Assembly: GCF_963973895.1 (NCBI RefSeq)
Contig: NZ_CAXBBF010000005.1
Strand: one strand, 5' to 3'
DNA length: 64,000 nt
Source: Porticoccus sp950063125
Lineage (GTDB): Bacteria; Pseudomonadota; Gammaproteobacteria; Pseudomonadales; Porticoccaceae
A program made the translations under genes and the position numbers. Of this stretch, positions 1 to 8,006 are shown one piece after another. Position 1 is the first letter of the stretch. Each line of letters begins with the position of its first letter. Below the pieces are notes generated by a model. It saw nothing but the letters and a program-made list of their open reading frames with translations, had not been told where the DNA came from and did no database searches.

Positions 1-546
1 AACGAAATTCGCGCCGGTCTGAAAGTCATGCTGGATGGCGACCCCTGTTCCATTGTGGAGAACGAATTTGTCAAGCCGGGCAAGGGCCAGGCATTTAACC
101 GGGTTCGCTTGAGGAACCTGAAAACGGGTCGGGTCTGGGAGCGGACTTTTCGCTCCAGTGATTCGCTGGAAGCCGCTGATGTGTCGGACCGCGACATGCA
201 GTATCTCTACAATGATGGCGAGCACTATCATTTCATGGAGCCGGATACCTTTGAGCAGTATCAGGCAGATGGCAAAACCCTCGGCGATGCTGTGCAGTGG
301 CTGAGGGAGCAGGATACCGTGATGGTTACCCTGTTCAATGGTCAGCCCTTGGCAGTGACCCCGCCCAATCATGTGGAGCTGGAAATTGTCGAGACAGATC
401 CTGGCCTCAAGGGGGATACTGCCCAGGGAGGTACCAAGCCTGCCAAGCTGGTAACCGGTGCTGTGGTCAAAGTGCCTTTATTCCTCAATATTGGCGATGT
501 TGTGCGGGTGGATACCCGCACCGGGGAGTATCTCAGTAGAGCCTGA
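1..546 (+). CDS. efp: Elongation factor P (5' end cut by window edge)
   Basis: EF-P binds between the P and E sites of the ribosome and rescues stalling at proline runs. The window opens inside the gene: the first bases already read N-E-I-R-A-G-L-K-V-M in frame, so only a few N-terminal residues are missing from a protein of about 188. The loop PGKGQAF (bases 76-96) carries the lysine that is beta-lysylated in bacteria with EpmA. The KOW-like N-domain and two OB-type domains follow in normal proportion, ending GEYLSRA. The next gene is epmA, which encodes the modifying enzyme, so substrate and enzyme are adjacent. The internal ATG at 28 is not the true start. Confidence 0.97.
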   Translation, partial: NEIRAGLKVMLDGDPCSIVENEFVKPGKGQAFNRVRLRNLKTGRVWERTFRSSDSLEAADVSDRDMQYLYNDGEHYHFMEPDTFEQYQADGKTLGDAVQWLREQDTVMVTLFNGQPLAVTPPNHVELEIVETDPGLKGDTAQGGTKPAKLVTGAVVKVPLFLNIGDVVRVDTRTGEYLSRA

Positions 547-580
547 TTGCCCTGTTTTCGGCGCGTCAGTGAATAGTAAA

Positions 581-600
581 GGGGTGGTGTTGGCCACCCC
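581..600 (+). terminator. Weak hairpin after efp
   Basis: GGGGTGG at 581-587 pairs with CCACCCC at 594-600 around a 6-nt loop. The following bases are T-rich but not a true T tract, so this may be a weak terminator or attenuator between efp and epmA. Confidence 0.4.
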
Positions 601-669
601 TTCTGCTGTTGACGTTGTCGGCTTTGGCAAACATCGATAGACAGGGCGTACAGATGTTGAGGAAGTGGA

Positions 670-1626
670 ATGGCTGACTGGCAACCGACGGCGACACTTG
701 AAACGCTTCGCCGTCGTGCTGAGCTGATGGCGGCCATACGCCACTTCTTTGCTCTTCGCAGTGTTTGGGAGGTGGATGTGCCGGTGTTGGCGAAAACCGG
801 TGTCACGGATCTCAATATCGATTCTATTCCGGCAGAGCTGAATGGTCGACGCCACTACCTGCAAAGCTCCCCCGAATATCAAATGAAACGCCTGCTCGCC
901 GCCGGCAGTGGCGGTATTTATTATTTGGGGAAGGCCTTCCGGAATGGCGAGTCGGGTCGGCGTCACAGCCCCGAGTTCACGCTCCTCGAGTGGTACCGGC
1001 CCGGTTGGGATGAGCACAACCTGATGGACGAGGTGTCCTCATTATTGAGTGAACTGGGGGTGGTGGCCGAACCCGTCAAGGTGTCCTACCGTGAGATTTT
1101 TCAGCAGAACATCGGGCTGGATCCTCATGCGGCACCCTTGGAGGCGCTGCAGCAGGAAGCTACAGCGCTTTCGGGAAGTGACTTTACTGCGGTCAGTAGA
1201 AACAGCTGCCTCGATCTTCTGTTCAGTCTTGGCGTCGAGTCGACACTCCCCGATGGACTGGTATTTGTTTATGACTATCCTTTGTGCCAGGCCGCTTTGG
1301 CCTGTAGTGGAAAGGATTCCTCAGGTGTTCCCGTGGCGCGACGCTTTGAGGCTTTTCTGAACAGGATGGAGCTGGCCAACGGTTACTATGAGCTGACAGA
1401 TGCTGTAGAGCAGCTCTCCCGTTTTGAATCAGATCTGGCTTTGCGGACAGCGGCCGGAAAATCAGCCATGCCGGTTGATCATCAACTTCTGGCTGCCATG
1501 AAATCGGGTTTGCCTGCATGCGCCGGAGTTGCTCTCGGTGTTGATCGCCTGTTGATGCGGTTACTGTCACTAGTGGATATCCGTGAGGTTCTTCCATTTG
1601 GTATACGGTGTGATGTAAATGATTGA
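670..1626 (+). CDS. epmA: EF-P lysine lysyltransferase EpmA (PoxA/GenX)
   Basis: This 318-residue paralogue of the class II lysyl-tRNA synthetase catalytic core lacks the N-terminal tRNA-binding OB domain. EpmA activates beta-lysine with ATP and attaches it to the conserved lysine of EF-P. Class II motifs are visible: YLQSSPEYQMKRLL, then FRNGESGRRHSPEFTLLEWY (motif 2), then GVALGVDRLLMRL near the C-terminus (motif 3). The segment ELANGYYELTD matches the family substrate-binding stretch. It lies directly downstream of efp, and its end overlaps miaA by 8 bp, which suggests co-transcription. The beta-lysine-making mutase EpmB is not in the window. The full-length relative lysS is at 59389. Confidence 0.95.
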   Translation: MADWQPTATLETLRRRAELMAAIRHFFALRSVWEVDVPVLAKTGVTDLNIDSIPAELNGRRHYLQSSPEYQMKRLLAAGSGGIYYLGKAFRNGESGRRHSPEFTLLEWYRPGWDEHNLMDEVSSLLSELGVVAEPVKVSYREIFQQNIGLDPHAAPLEALQQEATALSGSDFTAVSRNSCLDLLFSLGVESTLPDGLVFVYDYPLCQAALACSGKDSSGVPVARRFEAFLNRMELANGYYELTDAVEQLSRFESDLALRTAAGKSAMPVDHQLLAAMKSGLPACAGVALGVDRLLMRLLSLVDIREVLPFGIRCDVND

Positions 1627-2620
1627 AGCGCTACCGCCAGCAATTTTTCTGATGGGGCCAACGGCCACAGGTAAAACGAATTTGGCCATCGCTTTGCGAG
1701 AGCGCTTCCCGGTGGAGTTAATCAGTGTGGACTCGGCGCTGATCTACCGGGGTATGAATATTGGCTCTGCCAAACCCCCAGCAGATCAATTGGCGGCGGT
1801 GCCACACCGCCTGATTGATATCAGAGATCCGTCTGAAGCGTATTCGGCGGCTGAGTTTGCACGGGATGCCCGTCAGGCCATGGCGGAGATCAGTTCTGCG
1901 GGGCGAATTCCCTTGCTGGTGGGTGGCACCATGTTGTACTTCAAGGCGCTACTCGACGGGTTGGGGAATATGCCTCCTGCAGCTCCTGCCATTCGTGCCG
2001 AGATTGAAGACGAGGCCGCTCGACGAGGCTGGCCTTTTATGCACGAGTTGTTGGCAACCGTAGATCCTGAAACAGCAAAACTGCTGCACCCTAATCATTC
2101 CCGCCGCATTCAGCGGGCACTTGAAGTTTATCGCACTACCGGTAAAACCCTATCACAATTCAAGCGCGAGCAGACCAGCGCAGGCAGCGAGATCGGTCCC
2201 ATTACCCGGCAATACCAGTTGATTCAGATTGGACTTTTCCCCCATTGTCGGGCGCTGCTTCACCAGCGTATTGCCCAGCGATTTGAGAAAATGCTGGTGC
2301 AGGGCTTTGAAGAAGAAGTCAGAGTGCTCTACCAGCGTGGGGATCTGCATCCCGGTCTGCCGTCAATGCGCGCCGTGGGTTACCGACAGATGTGGCAATA
2401 CCTGTCGGGAGAGATCGATTATCCCGCCATGGTAAACATGGCCCAGGCGGCCACTCGCCAATTAGCCAAGCGTCAACTGACCTGGTTGCGCAGCTGGCCG
2501 GCATTGGAGCAGGTTTTTATTGATTCAGAAGCTGGGCAGCCAGAAAAGATGCCATCTTTGCTTTCGGAGTGCTTGAAAATCCTTGAAAAGAGACCCATAT
2601 ACAAAAAGCAAGACCGATAG
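1619..2620 (+). CDS. miaA: tRNA dimethylallyltransferase MiaA
   Basis: MiaA transfers a dimethylallyl group from DMAPP to N6 of A37 in tRNAs that read codons starting with U. At 333 residues the length is slightly above the usual figure. The P-loop GPTATGKT lies near residues 13-20, followed by the family stretches SVDSALIYRGMNIGSAKP and GGTMLYFKALLDG; the C-terminal part has RAVGYRQMWQYL and TRQLAKRQLTWLR. The start ATG overlaps the epmA end by 8 bp. It precedes hfq and hflX, the classic enterobacterial order, although mutL is replaced here by efp-epmA. Confidence 0.97.
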   Translation: MIEALPPAIFLMGPTATGKTNLAIALRERFPVELISVDSALIYRGMNIGSAKPPADQLAAVPHRLIDIRDPSEAYSAAEFARDARQAMAEISSAGRIPLLVGGTMLYFKALLDGLGNMPPAAPAIRAEIEDEAARRGWPFMHELLATVDPETAKLLHPNHSRRIQRALEVYRTTGKTLSQFKREQTSAGSEIGPITRQYQLIQIGLFPHCRALLHQRIAQRFEKMLVQGFEEEVRVLYQRGDLHPGLPSMRAVGYRQMWQYLSGEIDYPAMVNMAQAATRQLAKRQLTWLRSWPALEQVFIDSEAGQPEKMPSLLSECLKILEKRPIYKKQDR

Positions 2621-2724
2621 TATGATGAATCCGGTTTAGTATGGACGCTGGTTTCGCCGAGTGTATTTTATTTCAAGTCTTTGTTTTTCGGCGTTTTTTT
2701 ATTCCTTTGTTGAGGAGAATAACA

Positions 2725-2973
2725 ATGTCAAAAGGGCATAATCTACAAGACCCTTTTTTGAATGTATTGCGCAAAGAGCGTATTCCTGTCTCTATCTTTT
2801 TGGTCAATGGCATCAAACTGCAGGGTCAGGTTGAATCATTTGATCAATTTGTCGTGTTGTTGAAAAATACAGTCAGCCAAATGGTCTACAAACACGCGAT
2901 TTCCACGATTGTTCCCTCACGGCCGGTGCGCCTGCCGATGGCCGCAGATGACTCGATGGATACCCCTGAGTGA
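2725..2973 (+). CDS. hfq: RNA chaperone Hfq
   Basis: Hfq is a ring-shaped hexameric Sm-like protein that pairs small RNAs with mRNAs. This 82-residue form begins MSKGHNLQDPFLNVLRKERI, the canonical start. It carries the Sm1 region (VSIFLVNGIKLQGQVESFD) and Sm2 region ending YKHAISTIVPS. The C-terminal tail is short. The ATG at 2725 is chosen because GAGGAG lies at 2713-2718 and everything after it aligns with the family; the frame is open further upstream, back to 2641, but that stretch is not Hfq-like. The gene sits between miaA and hflX. Confidence 0.98.
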   Translation: MSKGHNLQDPFLNVLRKERIPVSIFLVNGIKLQGQVESFDQFVVLLKNTVSQMVYKHAISTIVPSRPVRLPMAADDSMDTPE

Positions 2974-2985
2974 GTGGAGTGCTGA

Positions 2986-4308
2986 TTGTTTTTTGATCGC
3001 CCTGAATCCGGTGAAACCGCTATTCTGGTGCATTTGATTCTTGGCACTGAAAATGAGCCTGAAGATCCCAGAGAGTTCGAAGAACTGGTGCTCTCCGCTG
3101 GGGGTGATCCAGTTGCTCTGGTGGCGGGGCAGCGCAATGCCCCCCATCCCAAGTACTTTGTGGGCACGGGGAAACTGGATGAGTTGGCAGCGCTTGTCAA
3201 TGAAACCTGCGCGGAGCTGGTTATTTTTAACCACAATCTTTCCCCCAGCCAGGAGCGCAATCTCGAGGCTGCACTGAAATGCAGAGTACTTGATCGCACC
3301 GGTCTGATTCTAGACATCTTTGCCCAGCGGGCACGCACCCACGAAGGTAAGTTGCAGGTAGAACTTGCGCAGTTGCAGCATATGTCAACCCGGTTGGTCC
3401 GCGGTTGGACTCACCTGGAGCGACAGAAAGGTGGTATTGGCCTGAGGGGGCCGGGTGAAACCCAGTTGGAAACAGACCGTCGTTTGTTGCGAAACAGAAT
3501 TACCTCCATTCTCGGTCGTCTGGACAAGGTTCGTCGACAGCGAGACCAGGGGCGTCGCTCGCGGTTGAGAGCGGAAATGCCGACCATATCGCTGGTGGGC
3601 TATACCAATGCGGGAAAGTCCACGCTGTTCAATCGGCTGGCGAACGCGGAGGTTTACGCTGCCAATCAACTTTTTGCCACACTCGATCCGACCATGCGCC
3701 GTCTTGATATCAAAGGCTTTGGTCCCGTTGTGCTTGCGGACACAGTGGGTTTTATCAGTCATCTACCCCACAAACTGGTCGAGGCTTTTCGGGCGACCCT
3801 GGAGGAGGCGGCGAGTGCATCTCTGTTGTTGCATGTGGTCGATGCGCACAGCGATGAGCGGTCGACCAACATTGCGCGAGTGAACGAAGTGCTGGGCGAG
3901 ATAGGCGCTCTGGAGCTGCCGACTTTAATGGTCTACAACAAAATTGATTTGTTGGAAAGTCCTGCGCCGCGCCTGGAGCTCGATGAGGCGGGCAAGCCGG
4001 TAGCCGTCTGGCTTTCGGCTCAAACCGGGCAGGGTTTTGATCTTTTGTCTCAAGCGATAGCAGCATTGCTGAGCAACGATATTGTCCACGAAACCTACCG
4101 GTTGACGCCCACTATGGGTCGTTTGCGTGCCCTGCTGTACGAGCGCAAGGCGGTACTTGCAGAGTCCCAGTCGGATAATGGCAGCATGCTGGTGGAAATC
4201 TGCATGCCAAGGCCCGATTTTTACCGCCTGCTACAGTCTGAGCAGCTGACGCCCGACGATTTGCAATGGCAGCCCTGTCAAAGTTCTTCCCCCGCCAGAC
4301 CCCACTGA
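2986..4308 (+). CDS. hflX: Ribosome-associated GTPase HflX
   Basis: HflX is a GTPase that binds the 50S subunit and splits stalled or heat-damaged ribosomes. This is a normal-length 440-residue protein. The HflX-specific N-domain ends with the glycine-rich segment ERQKGGIGLRGPGETQLE. The G domain has G1 GYTNAGKST near residues 205-213, G3 DTVGF and G4 NKID. The start is TTG at 2986, 12 bp after hfq, with FFDRPESGE following as in relatives. The short spacing implies translation from the hfq transcript. The hflK/hflC pair is downstream after about 155 bp. Confidence 0.96.
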   Translation: MFFDRPESGETAILVHLILGTENEPEDPREFEELVLSAGGDPVALVAGQRNAPHPKYFVGTGKLDELAALVNETCAELVIFNHNLSPSQERNLEAALKCRVLDRTGLILDIFAQRARTHEGKLQVELAQLQHMSTRLVRGWTHLERQKGGIGLRGPGETQLETDRRLLRNRITSILGRLDKVRRQRDQGRRSRLRAEMPTISLVGYTNAGKSTLFNRLANAEVYAANQLFATLDPTMRRLDIKGFGPVVLADTVGFISHLPHKLVEAFRATLEEAASASLLLHVVDAHSDERSTNIARVNEVLGEIGALELPTLMVYNKIDLLESPAPRLELDEAGKPVAVWLSAQTGQGFDLLSQAIAALLSNDIVHETYRLTPTMGRLRALLYERKAVLAESQSDNGSMLVEICMPRPDFYRLLQSEQLTPDDLQWQPCQSSSPARPH

Positions 4309-4463
4309 CTGTATGTGATTTGTTGTGCCGGGCATTCTGTTGCCTTTTGCACCATAGAATAACGACTTGTTTTCGCCATATTGCTTGCCTTAAGCATGGT
4401 ATTTAAATGGTGGCTTGGTACAATCGTCGGTCGCGAATAACCCTTGAGTCTACGGAGAAACAT

Positions 4464-5594
4464 ATGGCCTGGAATGAGCCTGGTGGTGGTAAAGATCCCT
4501 GGGGCACCAATAACTCAGGCGATGGGCCACCCGATCTCGATGAGGCGCTCAATAAGCTGCGTGCCCGCTTCAGTAAGTTGTTCGGTGGCTCCGGTGATGG
4601 TGGCAAGAACGGTTCCAGTGGCGGTCTGGTTGCAGTTGTCCTCGCCGTCCTGGTGATTGGCTGGGGGCTGTTTGGTTTCTATCAGGTTGATGAGAAGGAA
4701 AAGGCCGTCGTACTGCGATTCGGCAAATATCTGGACACGGTCGGCTCCGGGCTGCACTGGAATCCGCCTCTGATTGACCGCGTCACCAAAGTACGGGTTA
4801 CGGAAGAGCGTCAGTACACGTCGGTGGGCCAAATGCTCACGCTGGATGAAAATATCGTCGAACTGCCATTGGTTGTCCAGTATAACGTCAACGATGTCAA
4901 AGCCTTTGTGCTCAACGTCAAGGAGCCCGAAGTCAGTTTGCGCCATGCATCGGACAGTGCTTTGCGTCACGTGGTTGGTAGTACCCGACTGAATGATGTG
5001 GTTTCCAGTGGCCGTGAGAAAGTTGGTGATGATGTCAAAATCCGGTTGCAGCAGTACCTCGACAGTTATGATGCTGGCATTCTGGTGCGGAAAATCAATA
5101 TTCAGGAGGCCAAACCGCCTGCTGAAGTAAAGGCCGCCTACGATGATGTGATCAAAGCCCGTGAAGATCAGGAGCGGCTGGTTAACGAAGCGCAATCCTA
5201 TGCCAATGGCATTATCCCTGAAGCCAGAGGTAAGGCACAGCGTATGATCGAAGAGGCACTGGCCTATCGTGAGCAAGTGGTGGCCGAGTCAGAGGGTGAA
5301 ACGCGGCGTTTTGAGGCCCTGTTAAGAGAATACCAAAAAGCGCCGGAAGTGACCCGGCAGCGGCTCTACCTGGACTCGGTCCAACAGGTCATGACGCGCA
5401 GTTCCAAAGTTCTGGTCGATGTGGAAGGTGGCAATAATATGCTGTATCTGCCGCTCGATAAAATTGTGGAGAAAGGTGCTGCCGCCAGTCAGCCAGCCAC
5501 CTTGAGGAGCAGTGATTTGAACAGCATTGCCGATGAAGTCATGAATCGTATCAGGCAGGAAAACTCCTCTGCACCACGAAGGGAGGTGCGCTAA
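4464..5594 (+). CDS. hflK: HflK, SPFH membrane protein that modulates FtsH
   Basis: HflK is a 376-residue SPFH/prohibitin-family membrane protein that forms a large periplasmic cage with HflC around the FtsH protease. The glycine-rich cytoplasmic N-terminus begins MAWNEPGGGKDPWG; one membrane segment (LVAVVLAVLVIGWGLFGFY) follows near residues 55-73, then the SPFH domain from about residue 80 and an Ala/Glu-rich helical region. The ATG at 4464 is chosen because GGAG lies at 4454-4457 and MAWN is the conserved start. The frame opens earlier at 4407, but that stretch is unrelated. The stop codon shares one base with the hflC start. Confidence 0.96.
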   Translation: MAWNEPGGGKDPWGTNNSGDGPPDLDEALNKLRARFSKLFGGSGDGGKNGSSGGLVAVVLAVLVIGWGLFGFYQVDEKEKAVVLRFGKYLDTVGSGLHWNPPLIDRVTKVRVTEERQYTSVGQMLTLDENIVELPLVVQYNVNDVKAFVLNVKEPEVSLRHASDSALRHVVGSTRLNDVVSSGREKVGDDVKIRLQQYLDSYDAGILVRKINIQEAKPPAEVKAAYDDVIKAREDQERLVNEAQSYANGIIPEARGKAQRMIEEALAYREQVVAESEGETRRFEALLREYQKAPEVTRQRLYLDSVQQVMTRSSKVLVDVEGGNNMLYLPLDKIVEKGAAASQPATLRSSDLNSIADEVMNRIRQENSSAPRREVR

Positions 5595-6466
5595 TGACTA
5601 ATCGTTCAACAGGTTTGCTGGTACTTCTGGCAGCCGTACTGCTATTGATGAGCAGTTCTCTTTATGTGGTTTCGGAGACTGAAAGGGCTGTTAAATTGAG
5701 ATTTGGCCGCTTGATTGATGTCGATATCAAACCGGGTCTCCATGTGAAAATTCCCTTTGCTGAGAAAATCCGCAAGTTTGACGCGCGGGTGTTAACACTG
5801 GACGCTGAGCCATCCAGTTTTTTTACCTCTGAGAGAAAACGCCTGATTGTGGATGCTTACACAAAATGGCGGATTGTTGATGTAGATACCTACTATAAAT
5901 CCACCGGTGGCGATGAGGCCGTGGCGCATAACCGGCTGTCCAGCCGGGTAAACGATGGACTGCGCAACCAGTTTGGTGAGCGGACGCTCCACGAGGTGGT
6001 GTCTGGAGAGCGCGATACTTTGATGGAAAATATCAAAGTTGGCCTGAATGCCACTGTGCGCCTGTCATTGGGTGTAGAAATAATTGATGTCAGAGTCAAG
6101 CGGGTTGATTTGCCCTCTGAAGTGAGGGGGCAGGTGTTCAGTCGTATGAAAGCCGAGCGGGAAAAAGAGGCCCGGGAGCTTCGTTCGAGGGGTATTGAGG
6201 CGGCAGAAAAAATCCGCGCCGATGCCGACCGGCAGCGCACTATTCTTATGGCCAACGCCTACCGTGAAGCTGAGGAGTCGAGAGGTGAGGGTGATGCCGA
6301 GGCCACCGCGATTTATGCCTTGGCATTTAGCAAGGACCCTGAATTCTATGCGTTTCAGCGCAGTTTAAAGGCCTATACGGAGTCCTTTAACAGTAAGGGT
6401 GATGTGCTGTTGGTTGATCCGGAGAGCGATTTCTTCCGCTATCTGAACAGTCAGCAGGGGGAATAA
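5594..6466 (+). CDS. hflC: HflC, SPFH membrane protein and partner of HflK
   Basis: HflC is the 290-residue partner of HflK in the HflKC-FtsH complex. It has an N-terminal membrane anchor (LLVLLAAVLLLMSSSLYVV), an SPFH domain beginning ETERAVKLRFGRL, and a charged helical region rich in R/E/A (KAEREKEARELRSRG). It ends with the family-type stretch FRYLNSQQGE. The TAATG junction (5592-5596) overlaps the hflK stop by one base, so translational coupling is expected. A good terminator follows at 6565-6586. Confidence 0.97.
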   Translation: MTNRSTGLLVLLAAVLLLMSSSLYVVSETERAVKLRFGRLIDVDIKPGLHVKIPFAEKIRKFDARVLTLDAEPSSFFTSERKRLIVDAYTKWRIVDVDTYYKSTGGDEAVAHNRLSSRVNDGLRNQFGERTLHEVVSGERDTLMENIKVGLNATVRLSLGVEIIDVRVKRVDLPSEVRGQVFSRMKAEREKEARELRSRGIEAAEKIRADADRQRTILMANAYREAEESRGEGDAEATAIYALAFSKDPEFYAFQRSLKAYTESFNSKGDVLLVDPESDFFRYLNSQQGE

Positions 6467-6564
6467 TCTGTCGGGGGTCGGTTCATGGCCCCCAGCGCAG
6501 CGTTGCTTGTGCCAGATTGGCAAAAAGTGCAGCAGTGCGCCAGATGGGGTGATAAAATGCCACG

Positions 6565-6586
6565 ACCGGGATCGCCCGGTTTTTTT
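6565..6586 (+). terminator. Rho-independent terminator after hflC
   Basis: ACCGGG (6565-6570) and CCCGGT (6575-6580) form a 6-bp stem with a 4-nt loop, followed by six more T residues. It closes the hfq-hflXKC transcript before the DUF2065 gene. Confidence 0.75.
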
Positions 6587-6606
6587 GTGACTGGCAGGGC
6601 GATTGT

Positions 6607-6795
6607 ATGTGGGTAGATTTAGCCAAGGCGTTTTGTCTGATGTTGGTGCTGGAGGGCGTCATGCCTTTTCTGGCACCGGGGCGATGGCGCAATATGGCAG
6701 CATTACTGGCACAGGTTGATGACCGCAGCATGAGAATGATGGGCTTGTTCAGTATGTTGCTTGGAGCCGGAACTTTGTATTTTATTAACGGGTAG
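6607..6795 (+). CDS. yjeT: DUF2065 small membrane protein (YjeT family)
   Basis: A 62-residue protein with two hydrophobic segments, KAFCLMLVLEGVMPFLAPG and the C-terminal MGLFSMLLGAGTLYFI, separated by a basic/polar stretch containing GRWRNM. Size, the conserved EGxxPFLAPxxWR-like pattern and position between hflC and purA match the YjeT/DUF2065 family of inner-membrane proteins of unknown function. The stop lies 2 bp before the hisZ start, so the two genes probably share a transcript that starts just downstream of the 6565-6586 terminator. Confidence 0.85.
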   Translation: MWVDLAKAFCLMLVLEGVMPFLAPGRWRNMAALLAQVDDRSMRMMGLFSMLLGAGTLYFING

Positions 6796-6797
6796 TC

Positions 6798-7979
6798 ATG
6801 ATGACTGTTGCTGATCGCTGGTTGTTGCCTGATGGCATTGAAGAGATACTTCCCAATCAGGCACTACAGATTGAGCGGTTGCGCCGTCAGGTGCTGGATT
6901 TGTACCACTGCTGGGGTTACGACCTGGTCATCCCGCCACTGGTGGAGTTCACGGAATCGTTGCTCAGTGGAACCGGTTCGGATCTCGATCTGATGACGTT
7001 TAAGGTGACGGATCAGATCAGTGGTCGAATGATGGGTGTTCGTGCCGATATGACACCCCAAACCAGTCGTATGGATGCCCATAGTCTTCGGCGCAATGGT
7101 CCCAGTCGCCTTTGTTATGCTGGAACAGTTCTCTATACCCGACCGAAGCAGGCTCTGGAGAGTCGTTCTCCAATCCAGATTGGTGTTGAGCTTTATGGTG
7201 AGCCAGGCCTCGAGGCAGATATCGAGGTGATCAGTTTGATGGTGGAGACCCTGCGTCTGGCCGGGCTCGGCACGCCACAGCTCGACCTCGGTCATGTTGG
7301 TATCTATGCCAGCCTGCTTGAAGCGGCTGAATTGTCAGCTGATCGTGAAGCCGAGTTATTTGATCTTCTTCAGCGCAAAGCGGTCCCCGAACTCGATGTC
7401 TGGCTCGGGAAGTGTCTGGAAAATGCCGATATTGCGCTGATGATCCGTGCTCTGGTCGGGCTTGCCGGCGATGCCTCCGTATTGGATCGCGCCCGTGAAG
7501 TATTTGCCGAGGCGCCGGCCGAAGTGGAGCTGGCACTGGATGAGCTGCAGGCGGTTGTCAGTGCGCTAAGTGAAAGCTTTCCCGATCTGGGGCTCTATCT
7601 CGATTTGAGTGAGTTGCGTGGCTACCACTATCACACAGGTATCGTGTTTGCCGCCTATGATCAGGGGCTTGGTCAGGCTATCGGCAATGGCGGGCGCTAT
7701 GACCATGTCGGCAAAGGCTTCGGTCGCTCCCGGCCGGCCACCGGCTTTAATATGAGTTTACAGTCGTTGGCCAGGGTTGCGTTGTCCGGGGCTGTGGCAG
7801 GTGGTATTTTTGCCCCTGTTAGTGAGGAGCCCGGTTGGCGAAAAGCCGTAGCAGCGTTACGCTCCAATGGCGAGCGGGTGGTCTGTGGTTTTCCGGGCCA
7901 GGAGCCAGACTATCAGGAATTACATTGTGATCGCCAGCTGGTTTGGCTGGATGGCACTTATAAAATAATTGCAGTTTGA
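6798..7979 (+). CDS. hisZ: ATP phosphoribosyltransferase regulatory subunit HisZ
   Basis: HisZ is a histidyl-tRNA synthetase-like protein that activates and confers feedback control on the short form of HisG, the first enzyme of histidine biosynthesis. The 393-residue sequence begins with WLLPDGIEEILPNQA and contains class II synthetase-like motifs (TFKVTDQISGRMMGVRADMT; YYHTGIVFAAYDQG-like segment YHYHTGIVFAAY). The C-terminal anticodon-binding domain of true HisRS is missing, as expected. Two adjacent ATGs (6798, 6801) are possible starts. It sits between the DUF2065 gene and purA, a context seen in many gammaproteobacteria. hisG itself is elsewhere. Confidence 0.92.
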   Translation: MMTVADRWLLPDGIEEILPNQALQIERLRRQVLDLYHCWGYDLVIPPLVEFTESLLSGTGSDLDLMTFKVTDQISGRMMGVRADMTPQTSRMDAHSLRRNGPSRLCYAGTVLYTRPKQALESRSPIQIGVELYGEPGLEADIEVISLMVETLRLAGLGTPQLDLGHVGIYASLLEAAELSADREAELFDLLQRKAVPELDVWLGKCLENADIALMIRALVGLAGDASVLDRAREVFAEAPAEVELALDELQAVVSALSESFPDLGLYLDLSELRGYHYHTGIVFAAYDQGLGQAIGNGGRYDHVGKGFGRSRPATGFNMSLQSLARVALSGAVAGGIFAPVSEEPGWRKAVAALRSNGERVVCGFPGQEPDYQELHCDRQLVWLDGTYKIIAV

Positions 7980-8006
7980 CCATCACTATCAGGGTTAGAT
8001 ATACAC

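Noticed and set aside
369..1017. Long minus-strand frames across efp and epmA.
   Set aside because: They are antisense to well-recognised genes and show no family features.
4515..5276. 253-codon minus-strand frame inside hflK.
   Set aside because: Shadow of the hflK coding sequence; the plus strand has clear SPFH-family motifs.
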